NCBI RefSeq assembly: GCF_014648315.1
Contig: NZ_BMQW01000005.1
Coordinates: 62,001-126,000 of the forward strand
Source: Shewanella ulleungensis
GTDB taxonomy: Bacteria; Pseudomonadota; Gammaproteobacteria; Enterobacterales; Shewanellaceae
Direction of reading: 5' to 3'
Length of the DNA: 64,000 nt
The translations under genes were made by a program, and so were the position numbers. Numbering within the stretch: position 1 is the stretch's first letter; every line of letters begins with the position of its first letter. Of this stretch, positions 18,741 through 27,275 are shown piece by piece. A model generated the notes under the pieces. The model was not told the origin of the DNA, did not search any database, and worked only from the letters and a program-made list of their open reading frames with translations.

Positions 18741-20453
18741 ATGAGAACACTTATCTCAATACTTGTTGCTAACGCGCTCTTTATGAGTAGTGCAGCCATA
18801 GCAACTGACACCGATGTACAAAAAATTGCCGAGCTAGAAAAGCAGTTGGCCGAAATATCTGAAGATTTAGATTACTTAAACTCACGCGTTGACAAAACCG
18901 AACGTCATAGCGCATTAGACAGAATCGAAATTACCGGTGACTTCAGGACTAAAGCGCATTCATTGCACTATCAAAATGTCACCTGGAATCCTGCAATGAA
19001 CGTCAACTTTTCTGACTTCGCCGCTAAAGCAATGGCAGGTGAATTTGGCGATCCAAGCAGTGCCAGCTCGCCTTTAGGCCAAATGTTGATGGCTAACCCT
19101 GATTTAGCCGCCGCGTTTCAAAGCGGTATGCTTCAGGGAGTGATGCCAATGGCGTTGGGACAAAAAACCCAACAAGATATTGATAATGATATCTTTTACA
19201 CTACCCGCCTTCGCCTAAATCTTAACGCAAAAGTGTGGGACAACGTGAGCTTTGCAGGGCGTCTTACCATGTTCAAAAGTTGGGGCGACTCAACAGGCGT
19301 TAAAGTATTTGATTCATGGAACTCATTTACCATGGACGGTACCAGCAGCGGCAGCACTAGTGGTGATGAATTAAAAGTCGAGCGAGCCTATTTTAACTGG
19401 AAAGACATTAATGGTAGCGGTGCATATCTTTCTATTGGACGCCGTCCTTCAACCTACGGCCCACCAAGCCACTACCGTGAAAATGAGCTTCGAGGAGGTA
19501 CCCCATCTGGCCACTTAGTTAACTTTAACTTCGACGGTGCAACATTAGGGTATGACTTAACCGATATTACCGGCATTGAAGGCCAGACGGTCCGCTTCTG
19601 CTACGGCCAAGGCTTTGAATCACAATACGGCAACGGTGAATTATTTGGCGATATCATTACCAAAGATACCCATCTAGGTGGATTTAATATCGACGTCATT
19701 AATGATGGGAACCATTTCTTACAGTTCACCTTGTTCGGCGCCAAAGATGTAAACGATGGTTTTACTGGCACCATGGCATTCCCTACACAGCTCGCCAGTA
19801 TTTTTGCACCAACCATGTATCAAGACATGCAAAAGTTTGAAAACTTTAACTTTGTCACTCGAGTACAACCTAGCGATGTCATTGGCGACATGTACCTAGG
19901 CGGTTTAGGTTATGCCTATGAATCTGACGAAGACATGAAGCTGTTTGCTTCACTCGGTTGGACCCGTGCTGAACCTAGCGGCAATGCAGGCATGTTCGGT
20001 GGAATGCTAAGTGATGCCGTATTTGAAGCGACATTAAATAGCACAGGTACTGAAATTATTATGGTGCCAACAGAAACTGTCGATAGCGATACAAAAGATG
20101 GTTACGGCGTATATGTGGGTATGCAAATTCCTGCACCATACGGCAAGTTTGGCCTAGAATATAACTATGGTTCTAAATACTGGAGCCCATTCACCCAAGC
20201 GCAAGATGACCCAATCGGCAGCAAATTAGCCACTCGAGGTCATGTTGCAGAAGCTTATTATATCTTTGATATTAATCCTAAAATGTTTATCAAGTTAGCC
20301 GGTTTGTATTATGACTATGAATACACCGGAAGTGGGTCTCCTGTTGGTGCACCACAAAAAGTAGACGATGTAATTGCCGGTACAGCTTACTCAATGCTAC
20401 CAGTGGTTGACACCGCCTACGACATCAACGCATCACTGACCATTAACTTCTAA
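18741..20453 (+). CDS. DUF3373-type outer-membrane porin of the octaheme cluster
   Basis: About 570 aa. A signal peptide (to SSAAIA) is followed by a short coiled coil (IAELEKQLAEISEDLDYLN) and a long beta-barrel with many aromatic-polar strands, ending TAYDINASLTINF with the C-terminal phenylalanine typical of outer-membrane barrels. The N-terminal coiled coil before the barrel recalls trimeric periplasmic stalks. GGGGAG lies 7 nt before ATG 18741, preferred to ATG 18726. Sandwiched between two c-type cytochromes, it may support electron or substrate passage across the outer membrane; the sequence does not show MtrB-type features. Confidence 0.82.
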   Translation: MRTLISILVANALFMSSAAIATDTDVQKIAELEKQLAEISEDLDYLNSRVDKTERHSALDRIEITGDFRTKAHSLHYQNVTWNPAMNVNFSDFAAKAMAGEFGDPSSASSPLGQMLMANPDLAAAFQSGMLQGVMPMALGQKTQQDIDNDIFYTTRLRLNLNAKVWDNVSFAGRLTMFKSWGDSTGVKVFDSWNSFTMDGTSSGSTSGDELKVERAYFNWKDINGSGAYLSIGRRPSTYGPPSHYRENELRGGTPSGHLVNFNFDGATLGYDLTDITGIEGQTVRFCYGQGFESQYGNGELFGDIITKDTHLGGFNIDVINDGNHFLQFTLFGAKDVNDGFTGTMAFPTQLASIFAPTMYQDMQKFENFNFVTRVQPSDVIGDMYLGGLGYAYESDEDMKLFASLGWTRAEPSGNAGMFGGMLSDAVFEATLNSTGTEIIMVPTETVDSDTKDGYGVYVGMQIPAPYGKFGLEYNYGSKYWSPFTQAQDDPIGSKLATRGHVAEAYYIFDINPKMFIKLAGLYYDYEYTGSGSPVGAPQKVDDVIAGTAYSMLPVVDTAYDINASLTINF

Positions 20454-20472
20454 CCTGAACTTCACATTGGTC

Positions 20473-20494
20473 CCCCTGAGTGCAAACTCAGGGG
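20473..20494 (+). promoter_or_regulatory. Perfect hairpin in the leader of the octaheme gene
   Basis: CCCCTGAGT / ACTCAGGGG, 9 bp with a GCAA (GNRA) tetraloop, 2 nt before the AAGGA ribosome-binding site. There is no T run. It could protect a processed 5' end or tune expression relative to the porin gene. Confidence 0.75.
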
Positions 20495-20508
20495 TAAGGA
20501 CACATATC

Positions 20509-21897
20509 ATGAAAAAATTCACCGCACTGGCAGTCATACTGTTGCTTAGCAGCAGCGCACAGGCAGCCTTTAACCATAAAGATGCACTGCAAGGGCCCTT
20601 TGCTAATGGCCCGGAAGTGACTACCCAATGTTTAACCTGCCACAAAGAACATGCCGAAGACTTTATGAAATCTTCCCACTGGACATGGGAACTGGAGCAA
20701 GAGTTACCAGGACGTACAGTTAAACGCGGTAAAAAGAACAGTATTAACAACTTTTGTGTGTCGATTTCAGGCAACGAGCCCCGCTGCACAAGTTGTCATG
20801 CCGGTTATGGTTGGAAAGATTCAAACTTCGACTTTAAAGACATGACCAAAGTGGACTGTTTAGTGTGTCACGACACCACGGGGACTTACATGAAAGACCC
20901 AGCTGGTGCAGGCGAGGTATTTGGTAAAGTAGACTTAGCCAGAGTGGCACAAAATGTCGGTGCCCCCGTACGCGATAACTGCGGCAGCTGCCATTTTTAC
21001 GGCGGCGGTGGTGATGCGGTTAAACATGGTGATTTAGACTCATCAATGTCTTACCCTGATCGCGCAACCGATGTACACATGGACACCGACGGTAATGACT
21101 TTCAATGTCAAGAATGCCACGTCACTGAGAAGCATCAAATCAGTGGTAATGCGATGGGAGTTTCACCTGGAGGAGAAACCAAAATTGGTTGTGTAAATTG
21201 TCATGATGAAGCACCGCACCAAAACAAAAAGCTCAACACTCATACTGCAACCGTAGCTTGCCAAACCTGTCATATTCCTACTTTTGCTAAAGTAGAACCA
21301 ACAAAAATGCGTTGGGACTGGTCTGTTGCTGGCCAAGATCTTAAAGACACTACAGATGAAAATGGCAAGCACACCTTTAACAAAAAGAAAGGCAGCTTTA
21401 TTTGGCAAAAAGATGTCCCACCACAATATGCCTGGTTTAATGGTAGCGCCGATGCATACATGGCTGGCGATAAAATTGACCCAACTAAAACGGTAAAACT
21501 CGCTTATCCATTAGGTAACATTAACGACCCTAAAGCCAAGATTTATCCTTTTAAAGTGCATACAGGCAAGCAAATCTACGACTCAGAGCTTAATATCTTA
21601 CTGACACCAAAAACCTACGGTGAAGGCGGATACTGGGATAAATTTGACTGGGATCTAGCGGCTAAATTGGGCATGGAAGCTAACCCAATCATGGTAGAGA
21701 AAGGCTTAAAATACAGTGGTAAACATGGTTTTGTTGAAACCGAAATGTGGTGGCGTATCAACCATATGGTTACTCCAAAAGACAAAGCTCTGCAATGTAA
21801 CGACTGCCATAATAAAGGCCAACGTTTAGATTGGAAAGCTCTTGGTTATGATGGTGACCCTATGAAAAACCGCAAAGGGGTTAAACACGCTAAGTAA
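20509..21897 (+). CDS. Octaheme c-type cytochrome, OTR (tetrathionate reductase) type
   Basis: Periplasmic protein of about 462 aa with a signal peptide (LLLSSSAQA) and exactly eight CxxCH sites: CLTCH, CTSCH, CLVCH, CGSCH, CQECH, CVNCH, CQTCH, CNDCH. Length, heme count and the 'SSHWTWE' segment fit the octaheme tetrathionate reductase family known from Shewanella, which reduces tetrathionate, nitrite or hydroxylamine in vitro; the physiological substrate is uncertain. AAGGA lies 8 nt before ATG 20509. Last gene of the cluster, followed by a strong terminator. Confidence 0.9.
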   Translation: MKKFTALAVILLLSSSAQAAFNHKDALQGPFANGPEVTTQCLTCHKEHAEDFMKSSHWTWELEQELPGRTVKRGKKNSINNFCVSISGNEPRCTSCHAGYGWKDSNFDFKDMTKVDCLVCHDTTGTYMKDPAGAGEVFGKVDLARVAQNVGAPVRDNCGSCHFYGGGGDAVKHGDLDSSMSYPDRATDVHMDTDGNDFQCQECHVTEKHQISGNAMGVSPGGETKIGCVNCHDEAPHQNKKLNTHTATVACQTCHIPTFAKVEPTKMRWDWSVAGQDLKDTTDENGKHTFNKKKGSFIWQKDVPPQYAWFNGSADAYMAGDKIDPTKTVKLAYPLGNINDPKAKIYPFKVHTGKQIYDSELNILLTPKTYGEGGYWDKFDWDLAAKLGMEANPIMVEKGLKYSGKHGFVETEMWWRINHMVTPKDKALQCNDCHNKGQRLDWKALGYDGDPMKNRKGVKHAK

Positions 21898-21922
21898 AGA
21901 GCATACCTAAATGCTAGAAACC

Positions 21923-21952
21923 AAACCGCCATCGACTTATCGATGGCGGTTT
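21923..21952. terminator. Bidirectional terminator after the octaheme gene
   Basis: Thirteen-base-pair stem (AAACCGCCATCGA / TCGATGGCGGTTT) with a CTTA loop, then T-rich sequence. It serves convergent genes. Confidence 0.9.
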
Positions 21953-21969
21953 TATTTCATAGACACAAT

Positions 21970-22983
21970 TTAAATCATTGCTAACAAATCTAATCCCTGA
22001 CACTCATAGTCTTGCTCAATTCCACTGAGTGGATCGCTAAAACGTAAACGCTTGGCCAATAACTGCAATGGCTTATCATAATTATCTGGCCCTTTAGGCT
22101 GTAACACCGGATAAAATCGATCATTGAGTATTGGCATCCCCAAGCTCAACATATGCACTCTTAATTGATGAGTTTTACCAGTAATAGGGCTGAGCTCAAA
22201 CAAACCTAAACCGTCTTTTACTGCTACGAGGCTTATTTCTGAATGACTGTTAGCTTCACCTTCTACTACTTGCATGGTAAAGCTAGGATTAGCGGCAACA
22301 ATACGATTTTTTACTGTCCAATGCAGCGGCAATTCACAGGTTTTATCAGCTATTTGCGCTAATAACTCTGGAGTAACCTTGGCAATAGCCTGGTAGTTCT
22401 TCGTTATTTTGTCGTCTAAAAATAACTGGTGATATGCATGACGGGTTTGTGGATTGAGCGTCATCAACATCACCCCCGCGGTGTCTTTATCGAGTCGATG
22501 GGCAGGAGCAACAGTATCTATTTGTGTGGCAATCCGTAATCGGTGCACCAGGCATTCGTTGACAAAATTACCGCCAGGCGTCACTGGTAAAAAATGCGGT
22601 TTATAAACAATAATAGTGTCGCTGTCTTGATAGAGTATTTGCTCATAAAACGGCACTTTAGTTTCAGCCTGAACCTCGCGATAGTAGTACACTCGCGCAG
22701 TCGCTTGATACACGCTCGTCGCATCTATTAACTCACCATTTTGCCAATGCACCTTGCCATCATTAATACGCTGCTGCCATACGCTGGCCTCAATTTGCTT
22801 AAAATGATCAACCAAAAACTCAAGTACGGTGAGGTATAACTTATCCGCCAATTCACTTTCTCGAGGCAGCACAATATACGAAGGTTGCGCCGCTATGGCT
22901 GAGGTTGAATGTGGGGCTAAATCGTTTGAAAGTGAATCGTTTGAGGCTAAATTTGGCATAAAATGGACTATACATACAAACAT
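21970..22983 (-). CDS. RluA-family RNA pseudouridine synthase
   Basis: Up to 337 aa. The catalytic motif is APAHRLDKDTAGVMLM with the essential Asp in HRLDKDT, followed by LFELSPITGKTHQLRVHM. The N-terminal 100 residues could be a degenerate S4-like RNA-binding domain (VYQATARVYYYRE). The RNA target is not deducible. Start uncertain: ATG 22983 or ATG 22959, neither with a clear ribosome-binding site. Confidence 0.88.
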   Translation of the reverse strand: MFVCIVHFMPNLASNDSLSNDLAPHSTSAIAAQPSYIVLPRESELADKLYLTVLEFLVDHFKQIEASVWQQRINDGKVHWQNGELIDATSVYQATARVYYYREVQAETKVPFYEQILYQDSDTIIVYKPHFLPVTPGGNFVNECLVHRLRIATQIDTVAPAHRLDKDTAGVMLMTLNPQTRHAYHQLFLDDKITKNYQAIAKVTPELLAQIADKTCELPLHWTVKNRIVAANPSFTMQVVEGEANSHSEISLVAVKDGLGLFELSPITGKTHQLRVHMLSLGMPILNDRFYPVLQPKGPDNYDKPLQLLAKRLRFSDPLSGIEQDYECQGLDLLAMI

Positions 22984-23035
22984 TGAGAAAGATAATTCAC
23001 ACTATGTTATCAGTGTATCGCCCACCATGCACCGC

Positions 23036-23614
23036 TTAAACATCGACATGAGACTTAAGCAGCTGTAATACAAAATCCATAGTTTTATGGCAGTTCGGTT
23101 GCTCAACTAATACCAACTTATCGCGGTTATACATAGGTAACACCTCTAGCCAACGTTGGCTGACCCAGGTGGCATCCTCTAAATGCACTTGCGAATACAA
23201 CTCAAGTAAATCTGGGTTGACTTGATAAAACTGCTCCAGCGCCGCACTGATAATTTCAAACTCACCAGCTATCGGCTCTTGGCTCCAATTTTGACAAGGT
23301 AATGCACGTGCAATCCAACTACCATCGCGCTGCTGAGCTGCCGATAAGATTTTAACTCGTTGCGATCCTTCAATCACAATGCTTAAGCTGTTGTCTGCTA
23401 ATTGATTAAAATCGATGATATTGCAACGAGTGGCAGATATGTAACAAGGGAGTTCGCTATTGGATTTTAGCGCTGCAAAGGCAAGCTTATAATGACCCTT
23501 TAACACTTGGGCTATCATGCTGAGATCACACGGTGACACAATACGGATCTCGAGTCGCCCACCGGGTAATAACACGCCATCTTGAATTAATAACGCCATT
23601 TCTTGTGTTTGCAT
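23036..23614 (-). CDS. Lon-substrate-binding (LON N-terminal) domain protein
   Basis: About 192 aa consisting only of a Lon N-domain-like fold (MALLIQDGVLLPGGRLEIRIV; IVIEGSQRVKIL), without ATPase or protease parts. Stand-alone proteins of this kind are widespread with an unclear, possibly chaperone-like, role. GGAGG lies 5 nt before ATG 23614. Confidence 0.85.
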   Translation of the reverse strand: MQTQEMALLIQDGVLLPGGRLEIRIVSPCDLSMIAQVLKGHYKLAFAALKSNSELPCYISATRCNIIDFNQLADNSLSIVIEGSQRVKILSAAQQRDGSWIARALPCQNWSQEPIAGEFEIISAALEQFYQVNPDLLELYSQVHLEDATWVSQRWLEVLPMYNRDKLVLVEQPNCHKTMDFVLQLLKSHVDV

Positions 23615-23837
23615 AGCAGCCTCCCACACCAAAGGTGAAGTTACTGAACCAAAATCAAATCAATAGAATAAGTGTAGCAGTGGTCAATATTTCAACAACA
23701 TAAGCACAATAAATAATGCTAACTAACGACATTGACACATAATTTGGCACACTCAACTAACTAATTAGACCTAGTTTAGTCTGGCTATATTTCAGTCAAA
23801 CAACAAATTTACACAAAAAGTTAATTTTCACTCCAGC

Positions 23838-24896
23838 TTACAGGCGTTCAATCCTATCCATAATGTTGCCCTTTGCCACTATTTCAGCAAACTCATCAGC
23901 AAGCACTTGGCTTTGTTGCACACTTTGTTGCCAGTAAGCAATACGACTATCGCTGTCGAGGTGTTTAAAATCTTCTCTATCTGGAATTTTTCCAAAAGGT
24001 AAGCTGGCAATAAATTGCTTACTCGGAGCTAAAATGAGTCCGTTATGATAATTCGCTTTCGCTTTACGCCACAGTAACGACTTATCAAACCAGCCAGGGC
24101 TCATGTAAGGATAAAAATGGGGATATAAACTCAAGCCAGTCGCCGCAGGCAGTGGCATATCAAAATGGTAATCGGTAATGCCACCATCGTAATAATGACC
24201 TTTTGGTGAACCTTGTAGATCTTTCACTGGATCAAGTAGCAAAGGGATCGACCCTGTCGCTAATAAGCCATGACGAATATTGTCTTGAGTCAGTTCAACA
24301 TGTTTGGTCGGTAGGTCTTTTAAGCGTCTAAACGGTGACGCCGCATCTTTGTGGCTTAAAATCACCCGCTCAAAATGCCAGCCTAAACTTTTTCGATTAA
24401 CAATATTACTCACCGCGGCCATAGACAGCCCAACCATTAGGCCAAACTTAGCGTGGATGCGATTTAAATGGCGTGCACGACACGCCACCATATGATGTCG
24501 AATTAATGGGTTTGCTAAAATATCAGCACCCTGCTGCTCACCTAAAATACCGTCAACAATCTTAAGCACTTGCGCACTCACTTGCTCGCGTGTCGGTTTA
24601 GCTACATCGTAGCGTTGATTGATATAAAAATGCTCAAATCGTTCATAAGCAGCCAATGGGTTTTGCTGCGCCATACAGGCTAATCGCCACGCGCCAGAAG
24701 ATGCTCCCATGGTATAAAGCGGATCTTCTCGCCCTTGAAAAAATTCGCTAAATAAGTATTTATCTAACCCAGCAATAGCAAGCCATTTGGGGCCACCAGA
24801 AGCAGCAAACAGCTGAGTAAATAATGATTGTTCTAAGCCATTCGCTTCTATTTGTTCATAAGCGGTTGGTCCAGCAAGTAAACGTAATGCAGGCAA
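23838..24896 (-). CDS. Patatin-like phospholipase
   Basis: 352 aa. The serine nucleophile elbow is GASSGAW near residue 64, and the dyad aspartate is in YYDGGITDYHF (DGG). An oxyanion-type glycine stretch is in AASGGPKWLA. It probably hydrolyses acyl esters in lipids; cytoplasmic, with no signal peptide. The start is TTG, supported by AAGGA 7 nt upstream; the next in-frame ATG is inside the catalytic region. Confidence 0.85.
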   Translation of the reverse strand: MPALRLLAGPTAYEQIEANGLEQSLFTQLFAASGGPKWLAIAGLDKYLFSEFFQGREDPLYTMGASSGAWRLACMAQQNPLAAYERFEHFYINQRYDVAKPTREQVSAQVLKIVDGILGEQQGADILANPLIRHHMVACRARHLNRIHAKFGLMVGLSMAAVSNIVNRKSLGWHFERVILSHKDAASPFRRLKDLPTKHVELTQDNIRHGLLATGSIPLLLDPVKDLQGSPKGHYYDGGITDYHFDMPLPAATGLSLYPHFYPYMSPGWFDKSLLWRKAKANYHNGLILAPSKQFIASLPFGKIPDREDFKHLDSDSRIAYWQQSVQQSQVLADEFAEIVAKGNIMDRIERL

Positions 24897-24994
24897 TGTA
24901 CAATCCTTCTATTTTTCTAATGCTGATATTTCTGTAAAACTTTATACTCTTACAAGCTATCATGTTTTTACGGTTTATATCTTACGGAATTTTT

Positions 24995-25456
24995 ATGATT
25001 GTCGATACCCTAGCAAATCGTCACCTTTATACTCAACTTAGCCCGCGTTTAGCCACGGCATTAGCGCACTTAGCTGACACAGATTTTAGCCAACTTGAAA
25101 CGGGTAATTACCCATTAGATGGCAAAGATATTTTTGTGATTGTAAATGACTACCAAACTAAACCAAAAGAAACACAGCCTTTTGAGGCCCACGAAAAATA
25201 CATTGATGTGCAATACGTGGTTAGTGGCGAAGAAGAGTTTGGTTATTTACCGTTAGCAGACCAAACCCCATCAAAAGCCTATTTTGCTGATCATGATTAC
25301 GCTAATTACGACTATGAATCAAACAAGCAAGAGGCAGCGTTTATTCCATTAAAAGCAGGTATGTTTGCATTGTTTTTCCCTGGAGATATCCATATGCCAG
25401 GCACTAGCGCCTTACCGCAACAAGTGCGTAAAGTCGTAATAAAAGTGCGTGTGTAA
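24995..25456 (+). CDS. YhcH/YjgK/YiaL-family cupin-like protein
   Basis: About 153 aa beta-barrel protein with the family features EAHEKYIDVQYVVSGEEEFGY and FFPGDIHMPG carrying candidate metal-binding His and Glu. Family members occur with sugar-acid or biofilm genes; the reaction is unsettled. ATG 24995 gives the usual family start (MIVDTLANRHLY); an upstream ATG at 24962 would add 11 hydrophobic residues. Divergent from the patatin gene. Confidence 0.82.
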   Translation: MIVDTLANRHLYTQLSPRLATALAHLADTDFSQLETGNYPLDGKDIFVIVNDYQTKPKETQPFEAHEKYIDVQYVVSGEEEFGYLPLADQTPSKAYFADHDYANYDYESNKQEAAFIPLKAGMFALFFPGDIHMPGTSALPQQVRKVVIKVRV

Positions 25457-25540
25457 CGTCAACGTTTACTGCTCATAATCGTTGTCCAAAAAATCAGCAG
25501 CTGGTCTGACTCCTTATTAGTGCAAGTTCTGCTAAACTGT

Positions 25541-25586
25541 TTTTAGTGACATAATTTTTTACTGGCATGAGCTTTTAGTGACATAA
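25541..25586 (+). repeat. Pair of 14-bp direct repeats in the gap before ppaC
   Basis: TTTTAGTGACATAA at 25541-25554 and 25573-25586, exact, 32 bp apart (about three helical turns). They lie in a 379-bp gap (25457-25835) without a protein gene. Confidence 0.75.
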
Positions 25587-25705
25587 AAAGGTCAAAAGTT
25601 TTGCACATTAAGCGTATCTCATTTGGTCAATAAAAAGCTGACATGACATACAGATGAGCAATACTAGAAGCACAACAACATGCCACAAGTACGCATACCC
25701 TGAGT

Positions 25706-25753
25706 AGCATAAAAAAGGCCCCGAGACTCTCCGCTTGGGGCTTTTTTTATGCT
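25706..25753 (+). terminator. Strong orphan terminator upstream of ppaC
   Basis: GC-rich stem GCCCCGAG / CTTGGGGC inside an extended A/T stem (AGCATAAAAAA / TTTTTTTATGCT). No gene ends within 250 bp upstream on the plus strand, so it may end a small RNA or a long tail of the YhcH transcript. Confidence 0.85.
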
Positions 25754-25835
25754 TAAAAAACCCAGTCTGCATTTTTTAATGCGATGACGATTAATCCTTG
25801 TTAAAATCAGCACAACTTTATAGGAGAGTCTTTCA

Positions 25836-26759
25836 ATGGCAATGTATGTAGTGGGTCACAAGATCCCTGATTCAGATTCAATTTGTGGTGCTATCGCATT
25901 AGCATATTTAAAAAACCAAATCGGCGAGCCAGCTATTGCTGCACGTTTAGGTGAATTATCACCAGAAACCGCCTTTATCTTAGAAAAATTTGGTTTTGAA
26001 GCGCCTGAATACAAAACCAGTTATGCTGGCGAAGATGTGTATATTGTCGACCATTCTGAAATCACTCAAGCTCCGGACGATATTGCCCAAGCCACTATCG
26101 TTGGGATTGTTGATCACCATAAACTCGGCGATTTAACCACTTCTACTCCGCTAGAATGTTGGATCCGTCCAGTTGGTTGCAGCAACACTGTCATAAAAAT
26201 GATGTACGACTTTTATCAAGTCAAAATCCCAGCCAATATCGCTGGCATCATGATGTGCGCTATTTTAAGCGATACCGTTATTTTTAAATCACCAACCTGT
26301 ACCACGGCTGATATTCGCTGCGTCGAAGCTTTAGCTGAAATCGCGGGCATTGAAGACTTTAAAGAAGTCGGTATGGACATGTTTAAAGTCAAATCAGCTG
26401 TTGAAGGCACGCCAGCTCGTGATCTTGTTATGCGTGATTTTAAAGACTTCAACATGAACGGTAACCTAATCGGTATCGGCCAATTAGAAGTTATAGACTT
26501 ATCTGTATTTGACGACATTAAAGCTGACTTAGAAGCCGATATTGCTAAACTAAAAGTAGAAGGCAATCGTCACAGCGTATTACTACTGCTTACCGACATC
26601 ATGAAAGAAGGATCAGAGATGTTAGTGGTTTCTGACTCAGCGGATTTAACAGAGCGCGCCTATGGCAAGCCAACCGTTAATGGCCGTGTGTGGTTAGACG
26701 GTGTATTAAGTCGTAAGAAGCAAGTGGTTCCGTCACTGCAAGACGCTTTTGCAAAGTAA
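25836..26759 (+). CDS. ppaC: Manganese-dependent inorganic pyrophosphatase
   Basis: 307 aa family II pyrophosphatase. DHH-superfamily metal ligands are in VGHKIPDSDSICGA (His and two Asp), IVDHSE and GIVDHHKLGD; the C-terminal DHHA2 domain has NRHSVLLLLTDI and LDGVLSRKKQVVP. It hydrolyses PPi to 2 Pi in the cytoplasm. AGGAG lies upstream of the ATG. Flanked by terminators on both sides, so monocistronic. Confidence 0.95.
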   Translation: MAMYVVGHKIPDSDSICGAIALAYLKNQIGEPAIAARLGELSPETAFILEKFGFEAPEYKTSYAGEDVYIVDHSEITQAPDDIAQATIVGIVDHHKLGDLTTSTPLECWIRPVGCSNTVIKMMYDFYQVKIPANIAGIMMCAILSDTVIFKSPTCTTADIRCVEALAEIAGIEDFKEVGMDMFKVKSAVEGTPARDLVMRDFKDFNMNGNLIGIGQLEVIDLSVFDDIKADLEADIAKLKVEGNRHSVLLLLTDIMKEGSEMLVVSDSADLTERAYGKPTVNGRVWLDGVLSRKKQVVPSLQDAFAK

Positions 26760-26778
26760 GTTCTGCACATATCTAGAC

Positions 26779-26812
26779 AAAAAAAGCTGAATCCATTGAT
26801 TCAGCTTTTTTT
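26779..26812. terminator. Bidirectional terminator after ppaC
   Basis: Stem AGCTGAATC / GATTCAGCT with CATT loop, A run before and T run after. It can also end the TRAP operon from the other side. Confidence 0.92.
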
Positions 26813-26870
26813 ATGTTCAAAACGGGCTTTATGATTATAAAAATCTAGCTCATTATTTGGGCTCGCAGCC

Positions 26871-27275
26871 CTAATTTTGTATGTCACAAGCCCACAGCTC
26901 TATCGAGGGTTGCGCGGTTGTTGGCTCTCCCACCCAAAAACTCATTGGTTGACACTGTTGCTCTTGGTTAGCTGATGACACACATAATTGGTAATCACCC
27001 GCCTCAGGTGTACGCCCCAACTTTAGCATAGGCAAAACCGGCAACTTAGGCTGATAATGCCAGTTGCCGTCAATGAGTACCGCATCAGCGGGAATTTCCA
27101 TTCCAGCGCCGCTGCCTTTCACTCTGGCTTGTTCAAGGATAAAGCCGTCAGGCAAAATGCGATAATCTTCTGCCCAACGCACCTTCTCAATGGTATGAGT
27201 CCAAGATAATGTCAATTGCTCAGCAGGCACTTGCGCCCAAATGCTGCCAGCTAACCCTAAACACAACCCTAACAT
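26871..27275 (-). CDS. DUF1850 protein of the TRAP operon
   Basis: 134 aa with a signal-like hydrophobic N-terminus (LGLCLGLAGSIWAQ) and the DUF1850 body (LSWTHTIEKVRWAEDYRI; GSGAGMEIP). DUF1850 proteins are nearly always encoded with TAXI-TRAP permeases; their role is unknown. The ATG overlaps the permease stop (TAATG), indicating coupled translation. Confidence 0.85.
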   Translation of the reverse strand: MLGLCLGLAGSIWAQVPAEQLTLSWTHTIEKVRWAEDYRILPDGFILEQARVKGSGAGMEIPADAVLIDGNWHYQPKLPVLPMLKLGRTPEAGDYQLCVSSANQEQQCQPMSFWVGEPTTAQPSIELWACDIQN

